A stretch of DNA of 64,000 nt from Daejeonella sp. (GCF_030695525.1 NZ_JAUYSS010000053.1:1-64000), one strand, 5' to 3'. Positions 45,816 to 55,627 are shown, counted from the stretch's first letter. The notes: generated from the letters alone by a model not told the origin. Numbers and translations are program-made.

Positions 45816-46490
45816 ATGTCCGGGCATCAGTCAAATACAGGTTTAATAATTGCAATGCTTGTGATCGGATTGTGGGTTTTATGTATTATAAATCTGATGA
45901 TGTGGAATGTGAATCTGCAGAATCCGGCACTCTATCTAATGATCCTGGTCCAGATGCATTTGTATACTGGATTGTTTATCACCGCACATGATGCCATGCA
46001 TGGTACAGTATCTTCGAAGCCCGGACTGAATAAATTCATCGGTCAGCTTTGCACTGCATTATATGCTTGCTTCCCCTTCAGCAAACTTTACGAAAAACAT
46101 CATAAACATCACAAGCATGTGCATACTGAACTTGACCCAGATTATCACGAAGGAAACTTTATAACCTGGTATATCAGTTTTATCAGGGAATATTTATCCT
46201 GGTGGCAGATTGTACTTATGGCTCTGATCTATAACGTGCTTAAGCTATGGATAGCCGAAGTAAACCTCATCTTATTCTGGGTCTTGCCATCCTTACTCAG
46301 CACCTTGCAATTGTTTTATTTTGGTACCTGGCTTCCTCATCATGGGGAACATTCAAACAAACATCAGTCGGCTACCCAAAAGAAAAATCATATCATTGCT
46401 TTCTTTTCCTGTTATTTTTTTGGATATCATTATGAACATCATGATTCACCCGGAACCCCCTGGTGGAAACTCTGGAAATTGAAGAACTGA
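45816..46490 (+). CDS. crtW: CrtW-like beta-carotene ketolase (membrane desaturase family)
   Basis: A 224-residue di-iron membrane oxygenase. Histidine motifs are HDAMHG, HHKHHKHVH and YHYEHHDSPGTPWW; the last is characteristic of CrtW ketolases and related hydroxylases rather than lipid desaturases. It oxidises C-4 of a beta-ionone ring. The start at 45816 (MSGHQ) was chosen because the longer open frame overlaps ispH. With the hydratase, desaturase, glycosyltransferase and acyltransferase, a flexixanthin- or salinixanthin-like ketocarotenoid is likely. The early genes crtE, crtB and crtY are not in the window. Confidence 0.82.
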   Translation: MSGHQSNTGLIIAMLVIGLWVLCIINLMMWNVNLQNPALYLMILVQMHLYTGLFITAHDAMHGTVSSKPGLNKFIGQLCTALYACFPFSKLYEKHHKHHKHVHTELDPDYHEGNFITWYISFIREYLSWWQIVLMALIYNVLKLWIAEVNLILFWVLPSLLSTLQLFYFGTWLPHHGEHSNKHQSATQKKNHIIAFFSCYFFGYHYEHHDSPGTPWWKLWKLKN

Positions 46491-46552
46491 TTCCAAAATG
46501 TTTTTCTAACGTCAAATAGAGAGAAGCATTTTTAATAAATGATTCCTAAGAC

Positions 46553-46560
46553 TATCTTTG
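46553..46560 (+). promoter_or_regulatory. Promoter -7 element (TAnnTTTG) of hemH
   Basis: TATCTTTG matches the Bacteroidota -7 consensus exactly and lies 18 bp before the hemH ATG. The -33 region is T-rich (46529-46533) but lacks a clear TTG. Confidence 0.65.
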
Positions 46561-46578
46561 CCGCTCTTTAGTAGTCAT

Positions 46579-47595
46579 ATGAGCAAGCAAGGTATTTTAT
46601 TAGTTAATTTAGGAACTCCTGATAGTCCCTCAAATGCAAATGTTCGCAAATACCTGGATGAATTCCTGATGGATGAACGGGTAATTGATATTAATCCCGT
46701 TTCCAGAGCATTGCTTGTTAAGGGCATTATTGTTCCTTTCCGGGGCCCGAAATCTGCAAAATTATACAGGGAAATCTGGTCCGACACAACCGGATCCCCA
46801 TTAATGCATTACAGTCTGCTACAGAGGGATCTTCTGCAGCAACGCTTAGGTAATGATTACCAGGTAGAACTCGCCATGCGCTACCAAAGTCCATCAATTG
46901 AGAGTGCCTTAAATAAATTAAAGGATGCCCAGGTCAGCAGTATCAAAGTTATACCAATGTTTCCTCATTACGCTTCCGCAAGTACCGGTTCGGTTCTGGA
47001 AAAAGTAATGGAGCTGGTCAGAAAATGGCAAACAATTCCAAATATTTCTTTCATCAATTCTTTTCATGATAATGAATTGATGATAGAGGCTTTTTGTGAC
47101 AATGGCAGAAAACATAAACCTGAAACATACGATCACGTATTGTTCAGTTTTCATGGTTTGCCTGAAAGGCAACTTGTTAAATCAGACCATTCACAAAAAC
47201 ATTGCCTTAAAGTTGAGAATTGCTGTTCCACGTTGACCGACAATAATAAATTTTGCTATTCAGCACAATGTCATGACACTGCCCGTTTAATTGCTGATAA
47301 ACTTGGCCTCAGTAAGGATAAATATTCGGTTTGCTTTCAATCGCGTTTAGGTAAAGATCCTTGGGTGCAGCCTTATACAAGTGTGGTCATAGAAGAATTG
47401 GCAGAAAAGGGAGTTAAAAGCTTATTGGTATTTTGTCCCGCTTTTGTTGCAGATTGCCTTGAAACAGTCTATGAAGTAACGGTTGAATATGGTGATGAAT
47501 TTAAGACTTTGGGTGGTGAACATGTACAATTGGTTGAGAGTTTAAATGATCATCCTTTGTGGATTGAAGCATTGGAGGGAATGGTGAAGGCATAA
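46579..47595 (+). CDS. hemH: Ferrochelatase
   Basis: Inserts ferrous iron into protoporphyrin IX in the last step of haem synthesis. The 338-residue form starts at the ATG at 46579 (MSKQGILLVNLGTPDSP); the in-frame TTG further upstream is not needed. Active-site His is in FSFHGLPERQ, the iron-site Glu in CLETVYE and the conserved FQSRLGKDPWVQPYT loop is present. The SAQCHDTARLI region contains extra cysteines, but no cluster can be claimed. It is a monocistronic gene with its own promoter. Confidence 0.96.
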   Translation: MSKQGILLVNLGTPDSPSNANVRKYLDEFLMDERVIDINPVSRALLVKGIIVPFRGPKSAKLYREIWSDTTGSPLMHYSLLQRDLLQQRLGNDYQVELAMRYQSPSIESALNKLKDAQVSSIKVIPMFPHYASASTGSVLEKVMELVRKWQTIPNISFINSFHDNELMIEAFCDNGRKHKPETYDHVLFSFHGLPERQLVKSDHSQKHCLKVENCCSTLTDNNKFCYSAQCHDTARLIADKLGLSKDKYSVCFQSRLGKDPWVQPYTSVVIEELAEKGVKSLLVFCPAFVADCLETVYEVTVEYGDEFKTLGGEHVQLVESLNDHPLWIEALEGMVKA

Positions 47596-47646
47596 AAAAA
47601 TGGAAAAAATTCTTGATTGCCAAGAAAAATTTCGTAAATTGTTTAT

Positions 47647-48126
47647 GTGAAAGATAAGAACATAAAAAATACAACAGCCAAACCTTATCCAGCTTCTGAT
47701 ATTCAAGGTTCTGTAGTTTCTGAAACAATGGTTCATTACCAGTTAATGTATGCCAATGACATCGCTCTTCTTACTCATTCAAAAATAGGGTTAAACGCTA
47801 AAGCAGCCCTTGATTTTATATCCCTTTCAGGCTTTTCCTATCAGGAGTTTCAGGAAACTTTTAATACAACTGTTAAAACTATTCAGAACTATGTCTTACA
47901 AGATATGAAACTGGATGCCGCCCTCAGTGAGAAACTGCTTAAGTCTTTTGCCTTGTTTAATAAAGGAATTGAACTGTTTGGTTCCCCCAGGGCTTTTCAT
48001 GATTGGCTTAACACTTCAGCATACGGGCTTGGCAATAAAATACCCTATAATTTGATGGATACTATTACTGGCATTTCCTTAATTGAAGAAGAACTTATCC
48101 GTATAGAATACGGTGATCTTGCATAA
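47647..48126 (+). CDS. Xre/MbcA/ParS-type antitoxin of a RES toxin
   Basis: A 159-residue protein whose first part (about residues 45-95) is an Xre-like helix-turn-helix (GFSYQEFQETFNTTVKTIQNY). The last about 55 residues form the DUF2384 toxin-binding domain (ALFNKGIELFGSPRAFHDWLN, then PYNLMDTITGISLIEEELIRIEYGDLA). It neutralises the RES protein encoded next and should autoregulate the operon. The start is a GTG at 47647; an internal ATG at 47728 would leave the helix-turn-helix intact and cannot be excluded. Confidence 0.9.
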   Translation: MKDKNIKNTTAKPYPASDIQGSVVSETMVHYQLMYANDIALLTHSKIGLNAKAALDFISLSGFSYQEFQETFNTTVKTIQNYVLQDMKLDAALSEKLLKSFALFNKGIELFGSPRAFHDWLNTSAYGLGNKIPYNLMDTITGISLIEEELIRIEYGDLA

Positions 48127-48576
48127 ATGCTAGTTTACAGGATTACACTGGCTAAGTATGCTCAAGGTTTATTAGCATCAGGCAGAGCGGCGAGGTGGAA
48201 TTCCAACGACTGGGAAATGATCTACACATCTTCATCACAGTCTTTAGCTTGCCTAGAAAATGTTGTTCACCGGAGCCAGATAGGACTTTCTGATCAATTT
48301 CGTTTATTAACTATTGAAATACCCGAAAGAATTGCAATAGTTTCATTGGATTTAACACAATTACCTGGGCAGTGGTATATTTTTGAAAATATGAACATCA
48401 CTCAGCACCTTGGTGATCAATGGCTGAAACAAGCAGATAATGCTGTGCTGAGGGTTCCTTCATCCATTATTCAATCTGAATTTAACTATTTATTAAATCC
48501 CAGTCATGCTGATTTTAGATTAATCAAACTCTTAAACGTTGAGCCTTTCAAATTCGATGAAAGAATTAAACGTTGA
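48127..48576 (+). CDS. RES-domain NAD-degrading toxin
   Basis: A 149-residue RES-family protein, the toxin partner of the Xre antitoxin. RES toxins deplete NAD+ by phosphorolysis or hydrolysis and arrest growth. The namesake residues are visible: Arg in VYRITL, Glu in LACLENVVHR and Ser in VPSSIIQSEFNYLLNP. ARWNS near residue 23 is also conserved. The ATG follows the antitoxin stop directly (TAAATG), so translation is coupled. Its 3' end overlaps the convergent Kdo transferase gene by 11 bp. Confidence 0.92.
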   Translation: MLVYRITLAKYAQGLLASGRAARWNSNDWEMIYTSSSQSLACLENVVHRSQIGLSDQFRLLTIEIPERIAIVSLDLTQLPGQWYIFENMNITQHLGDQWLKQADNAVLRVPSSIIQSEFNYLLNPSHADFRLIKLLNVEPFKFDERIKR

Positions 48577-49789
48577 ACTTAATGTGTTCAATAATCTTCC
48601 GGGTAGCACCTGTATGCTCCTGAATATAATTACGTGCAATATCGCCCGATTGCTTATTGGCTATAAAATAAAGAAATGCACTTTCCAACTCACCTGCATT
48701 AGAAATGCTTATGGCTCCTTTTAATGATACCAGATCCACAGCTTCTTTAAATTTCAGGTATTCCGGTCCGAAAATAACCGGTAATCCGAAGGCTAGAGCC
48801 TCCTGAGTGTTGTGGATCCCTTTACCAAATCCGCCACCGATATAGGCCATCTTACCATACTGATAAACAGAGGAAAGTATTCCTATATTATCAATAATGA
48901 GTGTTTGCTGATTTCCGGGTTCCGAAGACCGGACACTTGCTGCTGAATAAGTAATATGATCAGTGAATAAGTCTTTAAGCTCATTAATCCGGCTATCACT
49001 AACCTCATGCGGGGCTATTATAAACTTCCAATCAGGATATTTTTTTACCAGATAATGCAATAGCTTTTCATCTTCAGGCCAGGTACTCCCTGCTATGAAA
49101 ATGCTTTTATCACCGCAAAATTCTTCAATTAAGGGTATTTTTTTTATTGTAAGGATATTTTCAGCCACTCTGTCGAAGCGCGTATCCCCGCTAACTGTAA
49201 CATTCCTGACTTGAATCTTCTCTAAAAGCTCCCGGCTACATTCATCCTGCACAAAAATATGGCTTACCCATTTTAACATCTTCCTGTGCAAACCTCCATA
49301 CCATTTAAAAAAAACCTGCTCTTTTCTGAATATTCCGGAGATCACATAGAGAGGAATATTATTTTTATGTAATTCTTCAAAGTAATGATACCAATAGTCA
49401 TATTTAGTAAAGATGGCCATCTCTGGATTTAATAGTCGGATAAACTCTTTGGCATTTGTTCTGGTATCTGCCGGAAGATAAAATACAAAATCAGCCAGGG
49501 CATAATCCTTCCTGATTTCATATCCTGAGGGAGAGAAAAAAGTAATAATAATTGGTAGTTCAGGATTCTCTGATTTTAAGCGTTCAAGTACCGGCCTTCC
49601 TTGCTCAAATTCACCCAATGAGGCAAAATGAAACCAGGTATAGCGTTTGTTTTTGTACAGTCTGCTTTCTATTAATTGTATGAGTCCTTTTCTTCCACTG
49701 ATCCATGCCGCAGCTTTTTTATTCCTCAGGGAAGCAATCCGAATGAAAAGTGTATAAAAATAAATACCTGTATTGTACAAAAAAAGCAT
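48566..49789 (-). CDS. waaA: 3-deoxy-D-manno-octulosonic acid (Kdo) transferase
   Basis: A 407-residue GT30 enzyme anchored by an N-terminal membrane segment (YNTGIYFYTLFIRIASL). It transfers Kdo from CMP-Kdo to lipid A precursor at the inner face of the inner membrane. Motifs: WFHFASLGEFEQGRPVLE with the catalytic Glu, TFFSPSGYEI, AIFTKYDYWYHY, VSGDTRFDR, GSTWPEDE, IIAPHEVS and the CMP-binding GGGFGKGIHNTQEALAFG. It is transcribed divergently from the nucleotide-sugar operon, fitting a lipopolysaccharide theme. Confidence 0.95.
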   Translation of the reverse strand: MLFLYNTGIYFYTLFIRIASLRNKKAAAWISGRKGLIQLIESRLYKNKRYTWFHFASLGEFEQGRPVLERLKSENPELPIIITFFSPSGYEIRKDYALADFVFYLPADTRTNAKEFIRLLNPEMAIFTKYDYWYHYFEELHKNNIPLYVISGIFRKEQVFFKWYGGLHRKMLKWVSHIFVQDECSRELLEKIQVRNVTVSGDTRFDRVAENILTIKKIPLIEEFCGDKSIFIAGSTWPEDEKLLHYLVKKYPDWKFIIAPHEVSDSRINELKDLFTDHITYSAASVRSSEPGNQQTLIIDNIGILSSVYQYGKMAYIGGGFGKGIHNTQEALAFGLPVIFGPEYLKFKEAVDLVSLKGAISISNAGELESAFLYFIANKQSGDIARNYIQEHTGATRKIIEHIKFNV

Positions 49790-49854
49790 TTTGAATATAA
49801 TTCTTATCTTCGTCGAAGTTAAGGTTAAATCTTTTAAATAGTCTTCGTCAATAG

Positions 49855-51165
49855 ATGAAAATAGCAGTTGTTGGTACAGGATATGTAGGCTTAGTGACCG
49901 GTACTTGCCTTGCCGAAACAGGGAATACAGTTACCTGTGTGGATATAAATGAGGAAAAAGTTAAAATGATGCAGGCATATAAATTGCCAATCTATGAGCC
50001 TGGTCTGGATATACTTTTTCATAGAAATATAGAACAAGGGAGGTTGAAATTTACTACCATTCTTGTTGAGGCAATCCAGGATGCCCAAATAATATTTCTT
50101 GCCTTGCCAACACCTCCGGCAGGTGATGGTGCAGCAGACCTGAGTTTTGTACTCGGTGCAGCTAAGGATATCGCTAAACTCATCACTGGATATAAGGTTA
50201 TAGTGACTAAATCAACAGTGCCGGTTGGTACTGCAGATAAAGTGATTAAGGTATTTATTGAAAATACATCAGTTGAAGTGGATGTGGTCTCAAATCCGGA
50301 ATTTTTACGGGAAGGGGTTGCTGTCGACGACTTCATGAAACCCGACAGGGTTGTTGTGGGTACACAAAGTCTGAGAGCCCAAAAGCTGATGGCAGAGTTA
50401 TATAGCCCTTATGTTAGACAAGGGAATCCAATCATTTTTATGGATACCCGATCTTCTGAACTGACAAAATATGCGGCTAATTCGTTCCTTGCAACAAAAA
50501 TTACCTTCATGAACGAGATAGCCAATTTATGTGAACTTGTCGGGGCAGATGTGGATGCAGTCAGGAGGGGAATAGGAGCAGATGACCGCATTGGTAAGCG
50601 TTTTTTGTTTCCGGGTGTTGGGTATGGAGGTAGTTGTTTCCCAAAGGATGTTCAGGCTCTGGCCAGATCTGCCTCTGAAAATAACTATGATTTTAAAATC
50701 CTCAACTCTGTAATGGAAATTAATGATTCTCAACGGGTAAGACTGGTTGAAAAAGTTAGAAATTACTATAAGGGGGATATCCAAGGAAAGAAAATCGCTA
50801 TCTGGGGACTGGCCTTCAAGCCTGAAACTGATGATATACGTGAAGCCCCCGCCCTTTATATTATTGAAGAATTACTCAGGGAGGGTGCTTTGATTAGGGC
50901 CTTTGACCCGGAGGCTATGGGCAATGTAAAAAAACTTCTGGGCGATAAAATTTCATACGGTGAAAACCAGTATGACACATTGAAAGATGCCGACGCCCTA
51001 TTGATTGTTACAGAATGGTCGGTATTCAGGACGCCTGATTTTGACAGAATAGCTGAATTAATGAAGACTAAAGTGATTTTTGATGGGCGTAACTTGTATG
51101 ATCTTCAAAAGATGATCGATTGCGGGTTTTATTACAATAGCATTGGGCGAAAAACTGTAGAATAA
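49855..51165 (+). CDS. ugd: UDP-glucose 6-dehydrogenase
   Basis: Oxidises UDP-glucose to UDP-glucuronate with two NAD+. The 436-residue protein has the Rossmann loop [12 protein letters not shown] at the N-terminus, the substrate-binding Lys and Asn in [17 protein letters not shown], and the catalytic Cys in [16 protein letters not shown]. It heads a run of four nucleotide-sugar genes joined by one-base overlaps (TAATG) for the first three. The product feeds the decarboxylase encoded next. Confidence 0.96.
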   Translation: MKIAVVGTGYVGLVTGTCLAETGNTVTCVDINEEKVKMMQAYKLPIYEPGLDILFHRNIEQGRLKFTTILVEAIQDAQIIFLALPTPPAGDGAADLSFVLGAAKDIAKLITGYKVIVTKSTVPVGTADKVIKVFIENTSVEVDVVSNPEFLREGVAVDDFMKPDRVVVGTQSLRAQKLMAELYSPYVRQGNPIIFMDTRSSELTKYAANSFLATKITFMNEIANLCELVGADVDAVRRGIGADDRIGKRFLFPGVGYGGSCFPKDVQALARSASENNYDFKILNSVMEINDSQRVRLVEKVRNYYKGDIQGKKIAIWGLAFKPETDDIREAPALYIIEELLREGALIRAFDPEAMGNVKKLLGDKISYGENQYDTLKDADALLIVTEWSVFRTPDFDRIAELMKTKVIFDGRNLYDLQKMIDCGFYYNSIGRKTVE

Positions 51166-52151
51166 TGAATCAGCGAAAACGTATTTTAATAACAGGTGCG
51201 GCAGGTTTTCTTGGCTCTCATCTCTGCGACCGCTTTATTAAGGAGGGTTTTCATGTGATTGCGATGGATAATCTCATTACCGGAGATCTTCGCAATATAG
51301 AACATCTTTTTCCTCTTGAAAATTTCGAATTCTATCATCATGATGTTTCAAAGTTTGTTTATGTTGCCGGAGAATTGGATTATATCCTGCATTTTGCATC
51401 TCCTGCCAGCCCGATTGATTATTTAAGAATTCCTATTCAAACTTTAAAGGTCGGATCATTGGGAATTCATAATCTTCTGGGATTAGCACGATCCAAGAAA
51501 TCAAGAATTTTAATTGCTTCAACATCAGAGGTTTATGGCGACCCTGCCGTAAATCCGCAACCAGAAGAATATTGGGGGAATGTTAATCCTGTGGGTCCCA
51601 GAGGTGTTTACGACGAAGCCAAACGTTTTCAGGAAGCTATGACAATGGCCTATCATACTTTTCATGGTTTAGAAACACGTATTGTAAGGATATTTAATAC
51701 CTATGGACCAAGGATGCGCTTAAACGATGGAAGAGTATTGCCTGCATTTATCGGACAGGCTTTGCGGGGAGAAGACCTTACCGTATTTGGTGATGGTTCC
51801 CAAACGCGATCTTTTTGTTATGTAGACGATCTGGTCGAGGGCATTTACCGATTATTATTTTCTGATTATGCATTACCTGTAAATATTGGCAACCCTGATG
51901 AAATCACCATTCGTGAGTTTGGAGAAGAGATTATCAAACTTACCGGAACCAAACAAAAAATGATATTTACAGATTTGCCTACCGATGATCCTAAACAACG
52001 AAGACCGGATATTACTAAAGCCAGGGCAATTCTGGGCTGGGAACCAAAGGTCAATCGCGCAGAAGGATTGAAAATTACTTATGATTATTTTAAATCATTG
52101 CCTGAACAGGAAATAAAACATAAGGATTTCACTTATTACAACAACAAATAA
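51165..52151 (+). CDS. UDP-glucuronate decarboxylase (UDP-xylose synthase type)
   Basis: A 328-residue extended short-chain dehydrogenase. [16 protein letters not shown] binds NAD and YDEAKR is the catalytic Yxxx[41 protein letters not shown] and [10 protein letters not shown] are the signatures that separate this family from other epimerases. It converts UDP-glucuronate to UDP-xylose with CO2 release. The start codon shares one base with the ugd stop, so the pair is translationally coupled and metabolically consecutive. Confidence 0.94.
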   Translation: MNQRKRILITGAAGFLGSHLCDRFIKEGFHVIAMDNLITGDLRNIEHLFPLENFEFYHHDVSKFVYVAGELDYILHFASPASPIDYLRIPIQTLKVGSLGIHNLLGLARSKKSRILIASTSEVYGDPAVNPQPEEYWGNVNPVGPRGVYDEAKRFQEAMTMAYHTFHGLETRIVRIFNTYGPRMRLNDGRVLPAFIGQALRGEDLTVFGDGSQTRSFCYVDDLVEGIYRLLFSDYALPVNIGNPDEITIREFGEEIIKLTGTKQKMIFTDLPTDDPKQRRPDITKARAILGWEPKVNRAEGLKITYDYFKSLPEQEIKHKDFTYYNNK

Positions 52152-53182
52152 TGTCAGGGAAGAAAATTTTAGTTACAGGTGGAACCGGATATATTGGCTC
52201 ACATACTGTTGTTGAATTGATCAATGCAGGTTACGAGCCCGTGGTGATTGACAACCTCTCGAATTCAAGCCCGAAGATTGTTGACCAGATAATGAAGATC
52301 ACAGGTATAAGACCTGAATTTTACAATTTCGATCTTTGTGATGAAAAGTTAACCCGCGAATTTTTAGAATCGCATAGTGATATCACCGGATTAATACATT
52401 TTGCAGCATTCAAAAGTGTTGGAGAATCAGAAAGGGAGCCCTTGAAGTATTATAAAAACAATTTATATTCCCTGATCAACCTGCTCGATGCCTGTTCTAA
52501 TCGAAAGATGAACCTCGTATTTTCATCGAGTTGTACAGTTTACGGAGAGCCTGATATTTTACCTGTCAACGAACTTGCTCCGGTAAAAAAGGCTGAGTCA
52601 ACCTATGGAAGTACGAAACAGATCGCTGAAGAAATATTGGAGGAGGTAGCGGGTGTTAGTGAAAATCTTAAAGTAATCGCCCTGCGTTATTTTAATCCGG
52701 TTGGTGCACATGCATCGTCCCTTATTGGAGAATTGCCTATCGGTGTTCCGCAAAATCTGGTACCATTTATTACCCAGGCAGCCATAGGAAAGCGTGGAAA
52801 TATCATTGTATTTGGTGATGATTATAATACCTCCGATGGAACCTGTGTCAGGGATTACATACATGTTGTAGATCTTGCAAAAGCCCATGTTGCTGCAATC
52901 AGGCAGATGGAAAATGTAAAGAATAAAAAGAAGTTTGATATTTTTAACATAGGTACCGGCAAAGGAAACTCTGTCCTGGAAGTGATTCATGCATTTGAAT
53001 CTGCAACCGGTCAGAAATTAAATTATACGATTGGAAAGCGTAGAGCCGGGGATATTGAGCAGATCTATGGCGATGTAAGCAAGGCTGAAGTTGAATTGTC
53101 ATGGAAGGCAGAATTGGGTATTCAGGATATGATGAGTTCTGCCTGGGACTGGGAAAAGTATATCAAGCAAAATCCATTGTAA
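52151..53182 (+). CDS. galE: UDP-glucose 4-epimerase
   Basis: A 343-residue short-chain dehydrogenase interconverting UDP-glucose and UDP-galactose (or the N-acetyl or pentose analogues). TGGTGYIGSHTVVEL binds NAD, SSSCTVYG and STYGSTKQIAEEIL supply Ser and the YxxxK pair, and RYFNPVGAH and GTCVRDYIHVVDLA are GalE hallmarks. The ATG shares a base with the decarboxylase stop. A 4-epimerase after a UDP-xylose synthase may also make UDP-arabinose. Confidence 0.94.
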   Translation: MSGKKILVTGGTGYIGSHTVVELINAGYEPVVIDNLSNSSPKIVDQIMKITGIRPEFYNFDLCDEKLTREFLESHSDITGLIHFAAFKSVGESEREPLKYYKNNLYSLINLLDACSNRKMNLVFSSSCTVYGEPDILPVNELAPVKKAESTYGSTKQIAEEILEEVAGVSENLKVIALRYFNPVGAHASSLIGELPIGVPQNLVPFITQAAIGKRGNIIVFGDDYNTSDGTCVRDYIHVVDLAKAHVAAIRQMENVKNKKKFDIFNIGTGKGNSVLEVIHAFESATGQKLNYTIGKRRAGDIEQIYGDVSKAEVELSWKAELGIQDMMSSAWDWEKYIKQNPL

Positions 53183-53245
53183 TCGGAACTGATTCAAACC
53201 AGCATTTCATGGCTTATAGCAATTAAGTAAAAAAATTATCAGGGA

Positions 53246-54298
53246 ATGAAGAAAATATTGATTACCGGAGGAGCAGGATTCATCGGATCACATGTGGTCA
53301 GGCGATTTGTGATCAATTATCCTGAATATCAGATCATTAATTTAGATAAGCTTACCTATGCCGGCAATCTCCTTAACCTGAAGGATATCGAGGATAAGCC
53401 TAATTATAAATTTATCAAAGGGGATATTGTTGATGCCGGATTTATCGACAAAGTATTTTCTGAAGAGCAAATCGAGGCTGTAATTCATCTTGCGGCTGAG
53501 TCGCATGTCGACCGCTCGATCAGCAGTCCGCTTGAATTTGTAATGACCAATGTTGTTGGAACTGTAAACCTGTTAAATTCTGCACGACATCAATGGAAGG
53601 ATGATTATAAGTCACGCAGGTTTTATCATGTTTCAACAGACGAAGTTTATGGGAGCCTTGGAGAGGATGGTCTTTTTACAGAGAAAACGGCTTACGATCC
53701 GCACAGCCCCTATTCTGCATCTAAAGCAAGCTCTGACCATTTTGTAAGGTCATATCATGATACTTACGGGATTGATGTAGTGATTTCAAATTGCTCCAAT
53801 AATTATGGTTCCTTTCATTTCCCTGAGAAACTGATCCCACTCTCGATCAATAATATTAAAAATAACATTGCCATCCCTGTTTATGGGAAGGGGGAAAATA
53901 TACGTGATTGGTTATGGGTTGAAGACCATGCCAGGGCAATTGATGTGATCTTTCATCAGGCTTCAGGCGGAAGTACTTATAATGTAGGCGGGCACAACGA
54001 ATGGAAGAATATAGACCTTATTCGTTTACTTTGTAAGATTATGGATAAAAAGCTGGGAAGAGAGCCCGGCTCATCTTCCAGATTGATCACATTTGTTACC
54101 GACCGTGCAGGACATGATTTAAGATATGCAATCGACTCATCGAAACTCCAGAATGATCTTGACTGGAAGCCTAGTTTACAATTTGAAGAGGGGTTGGAAA
54201 AAACGGTTGACTGGTACCTGCAAAATGAGGAATGGCTACAGAGTGTAACATCAGGTAGCTACCAGTCTTATTATAATGAGCAATACGGTAAGAGATAA
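53246..54298 (+). CDS. rfbB: dTDP-glucose 4,6-dehydratase
   Basis: A 350-residue enzyme making dTDP-4-keto-6-deoxyglucose, the precursor of rhamnose and other deoxysugars. ITGGAGFIGSHVVRRF is the NAD loop; HLAAESHVDRSI, STDEVYGSLG (Thr-Asp-Glu catalytic triad), YSASKASSDH and NCSNNYG are diagnostic. It starts 63 bp after galE and ends the operon. The other dTDP-rhamnose genes (rfbA, rfbC, rfbD) are not in the window. Confidence 0.95.
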   Translation: MKKILITGGAGFIGSHVVRRFVINYPEYQIINLDKLTYAGNLLNLKDIEDKPNYKFIKGDIVDAGFIDKVFSEEQIEAVIHLAAESHVDRSISSPLEFVMTNVVGTVNLLNSARHQWKDDYKSRRFYHVSTDEVYGSLGEDGLFTEKTAYDPHSPYSASKASSDHFVRSYHDTYGIDVVISNCSNNYGSFHFPEKLIPLSINNIKNNIAIPVYGKGENIRDWLWVEDHARAIDVIFHQASGGSTYNVGGHNEWKNIDLIRLLCKIMDKKLGREPGSSSRLITFVTDRAGHDLRYAIDSSKLQNDLDWKPSLQFEEGLEKTVDWYLQNEEWLQSVTSGSYQSYYNEQYGKR

Positions 54299-54305
54299 CA
54301 CCCCT

Positions 54306-54335
54306 TTGTCTTGGCTCTTGGCTCCTGATTCTTTT
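54306..54335. repeat. Short CTTGGCT word repeat in a convergent spacer
   Basis: The 42 bp between two convergent genes contains TTGTCTTGGCTCTTGGCTCC, with CTTGGCT repeated directly, then TGATTCTTTTTT. The T run may help terminate rfbB. Such word-like spacers recur elsewhere in the window with different words. Confidence 0.45.
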
Positions 54336-54340
54336 TTAAA

Positions 54341-55585
54341 CTATTCGTATCTCAATGACTCCACCGGATCCATTTTACTCGCCTTAACCGCAGGATAAAG
54401 TCCGGAGATCAATCCAACTCCAATACATAAAGTCAATCCTAGAATGGTCCAGCCCCATGGCATTATAAACGAACCGCCCATGACCATGGAAAGCAGGTTG
54501 CCGATCAGAATACCTAGAAAAACGCCGGTTATACCTCCCATCAGGCAAATAACGATTGCTTCAATAAGAAATTGACGCCTGATAACAATAGGAGTAGCAC
54601 CAATAGCCTTTCGTATCCCGATTTCACGAGTACGCTCGGTTACAGAAACGATCATGATATTCATTAGGGCAATTGCAGCACCAATCAAGGTGATGGCCCC
54701 TATCACGATACCTCCGATCCTGACGAATTTTAAATTGTCGACCAGGGTTTGTGCAATGGCATCACTTTTTGTGATCTCAAAATTGTTATCATCGGCAACC
54801 TTCAAATTGCGGATATTTCTGAAAAGAGAGGTTGCTTCACCAATTGCCGCTTCCATCTGATTTGGGTCATCACTCATTACCGAAATAGTGTAGGATGGGT
54901 TCTGAATAGTCATGACCTGTTTGGCTCTGTATAGCGGAATCACACAAATTTTATCACCCCCAAAACCGACACTGGATCCTTTCGCTGCCAAAATACCTAT
55001 GATACGGAATTTGTTATTTCCGATACTAATCGTTTTATTAATGGGGTCTACATTTGGGAAGAGCCGTGTTTTTATCTCATCCCCAATAATTACTACACTG
55101 GTGCCAAATTCCAGTTCTGATTGAGAGAAATTTCTTCCAGAAGCCATTTTATAACCCGCAGACTGAATATAATTTTCATCCGCTCCCAATACAGAGATAT
55201 TTGGATTGGTCTTTTCATTGCCATATTTTACGGTACCTCCGAAAGAGGCAAATACGTTTACAGATATCATTGCCGGAAAATTAAAACTGCTTTTAAATTC
55301 CGTGGCCTGTCTGTAATCAATTGACTTATAGCGCTTTGGTCTTTGGCCTCCACCTCCAATACGAATCCCGATACCCCGGTTTCTAATTGTAAATGAATTT
55401 GCCCCCATGCTTGAGAATGTATTATTCAGGGAACCTTCTATGGCATCAATGGAAGTTAAAATGCCGACAAGTGCAGTTAAACCGATGGCAATGATAATAG
55501 CGGTTAAAAATGTCCTTAGCTTGTTACCCTTAACGGATTGCATAGCCACTTTGACATTTTCCGAATAACTCATTTTTGTTGCCAT
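54341..55585 (-). CDS. MacB/FtsX-type ABC transporter permease
   Basis: A 414-residue inner-membrane protein with four membrane segments in the MacB arrangement. One N-terminal helix (LRTFLTAIIIAIGLTALVGI) is followed by a large periplasmic domain of about 210 residues and three C-terminal helices. RTREIGIRKAIGATP is the coupling-helix signature of the FtsX-like domain and the C-terminus is GLYPAVKASKMDPVESLRYE. It starts at 55585 (MATKMSYSEN); the frame stays open upstream only through a terminator. No ATPase gene is adjacent. The substrate (lipoprotein, peptide or other) is unknown. Confidence 0.9.
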   Translation of the reverse strand: MATKMSYSENVKVAMQSVKGNKLRTFLTAIIIAIGLTALVGILTSIDAIEGSLNNTFSSMGANSFTIRNRGIGIRIGGGGQRPKRYKSIDYRQATEFKSSFNFPAMISVNVFASFGGTVKYGNEKTNPNISVLGADENYIQSAGYKMASGRNFSQSELEFGTSVVIIGDEIKTRLFPNVDPINKTISIGNNKFRIIGILAAKGSSVGFGGDKICVIPLYRAKQVMTIQNPSYTISVMSDDPNQMEAAIGEATSLFRNIRNLKVADDNNFEITKSDAIAQTLVDNLKFVRIGGIVIGAITLIGAAIALMNIMIVSVTERTREIGIRKAIGATPIVIRRQFLIEAIVICLMGGITGVFLGILIGNLLSMVMGGSFIMPWGWTILGLTLCIGVGLISGLYPAVKASKMDPVESLRYE

Positions 55586-55592
55586 AGTATAA

Positions 55593-55627
55593 ATATAAAA
55601 AGTCCTGCTGTTTTGACAGCAGGACTT
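55593..55627 (-). terminator. Intrinsic terminator of the A-type Fe-S carrier gene
   Basis: A perfect 12 bp stem (55600-55611 with 55616-55627) with a 4-nt loop. Read on the minus strand it is followed by TTTTTATATTT. It separates the Fe-S carrier gene from the ABC permease gene. Confidence 0.88.
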
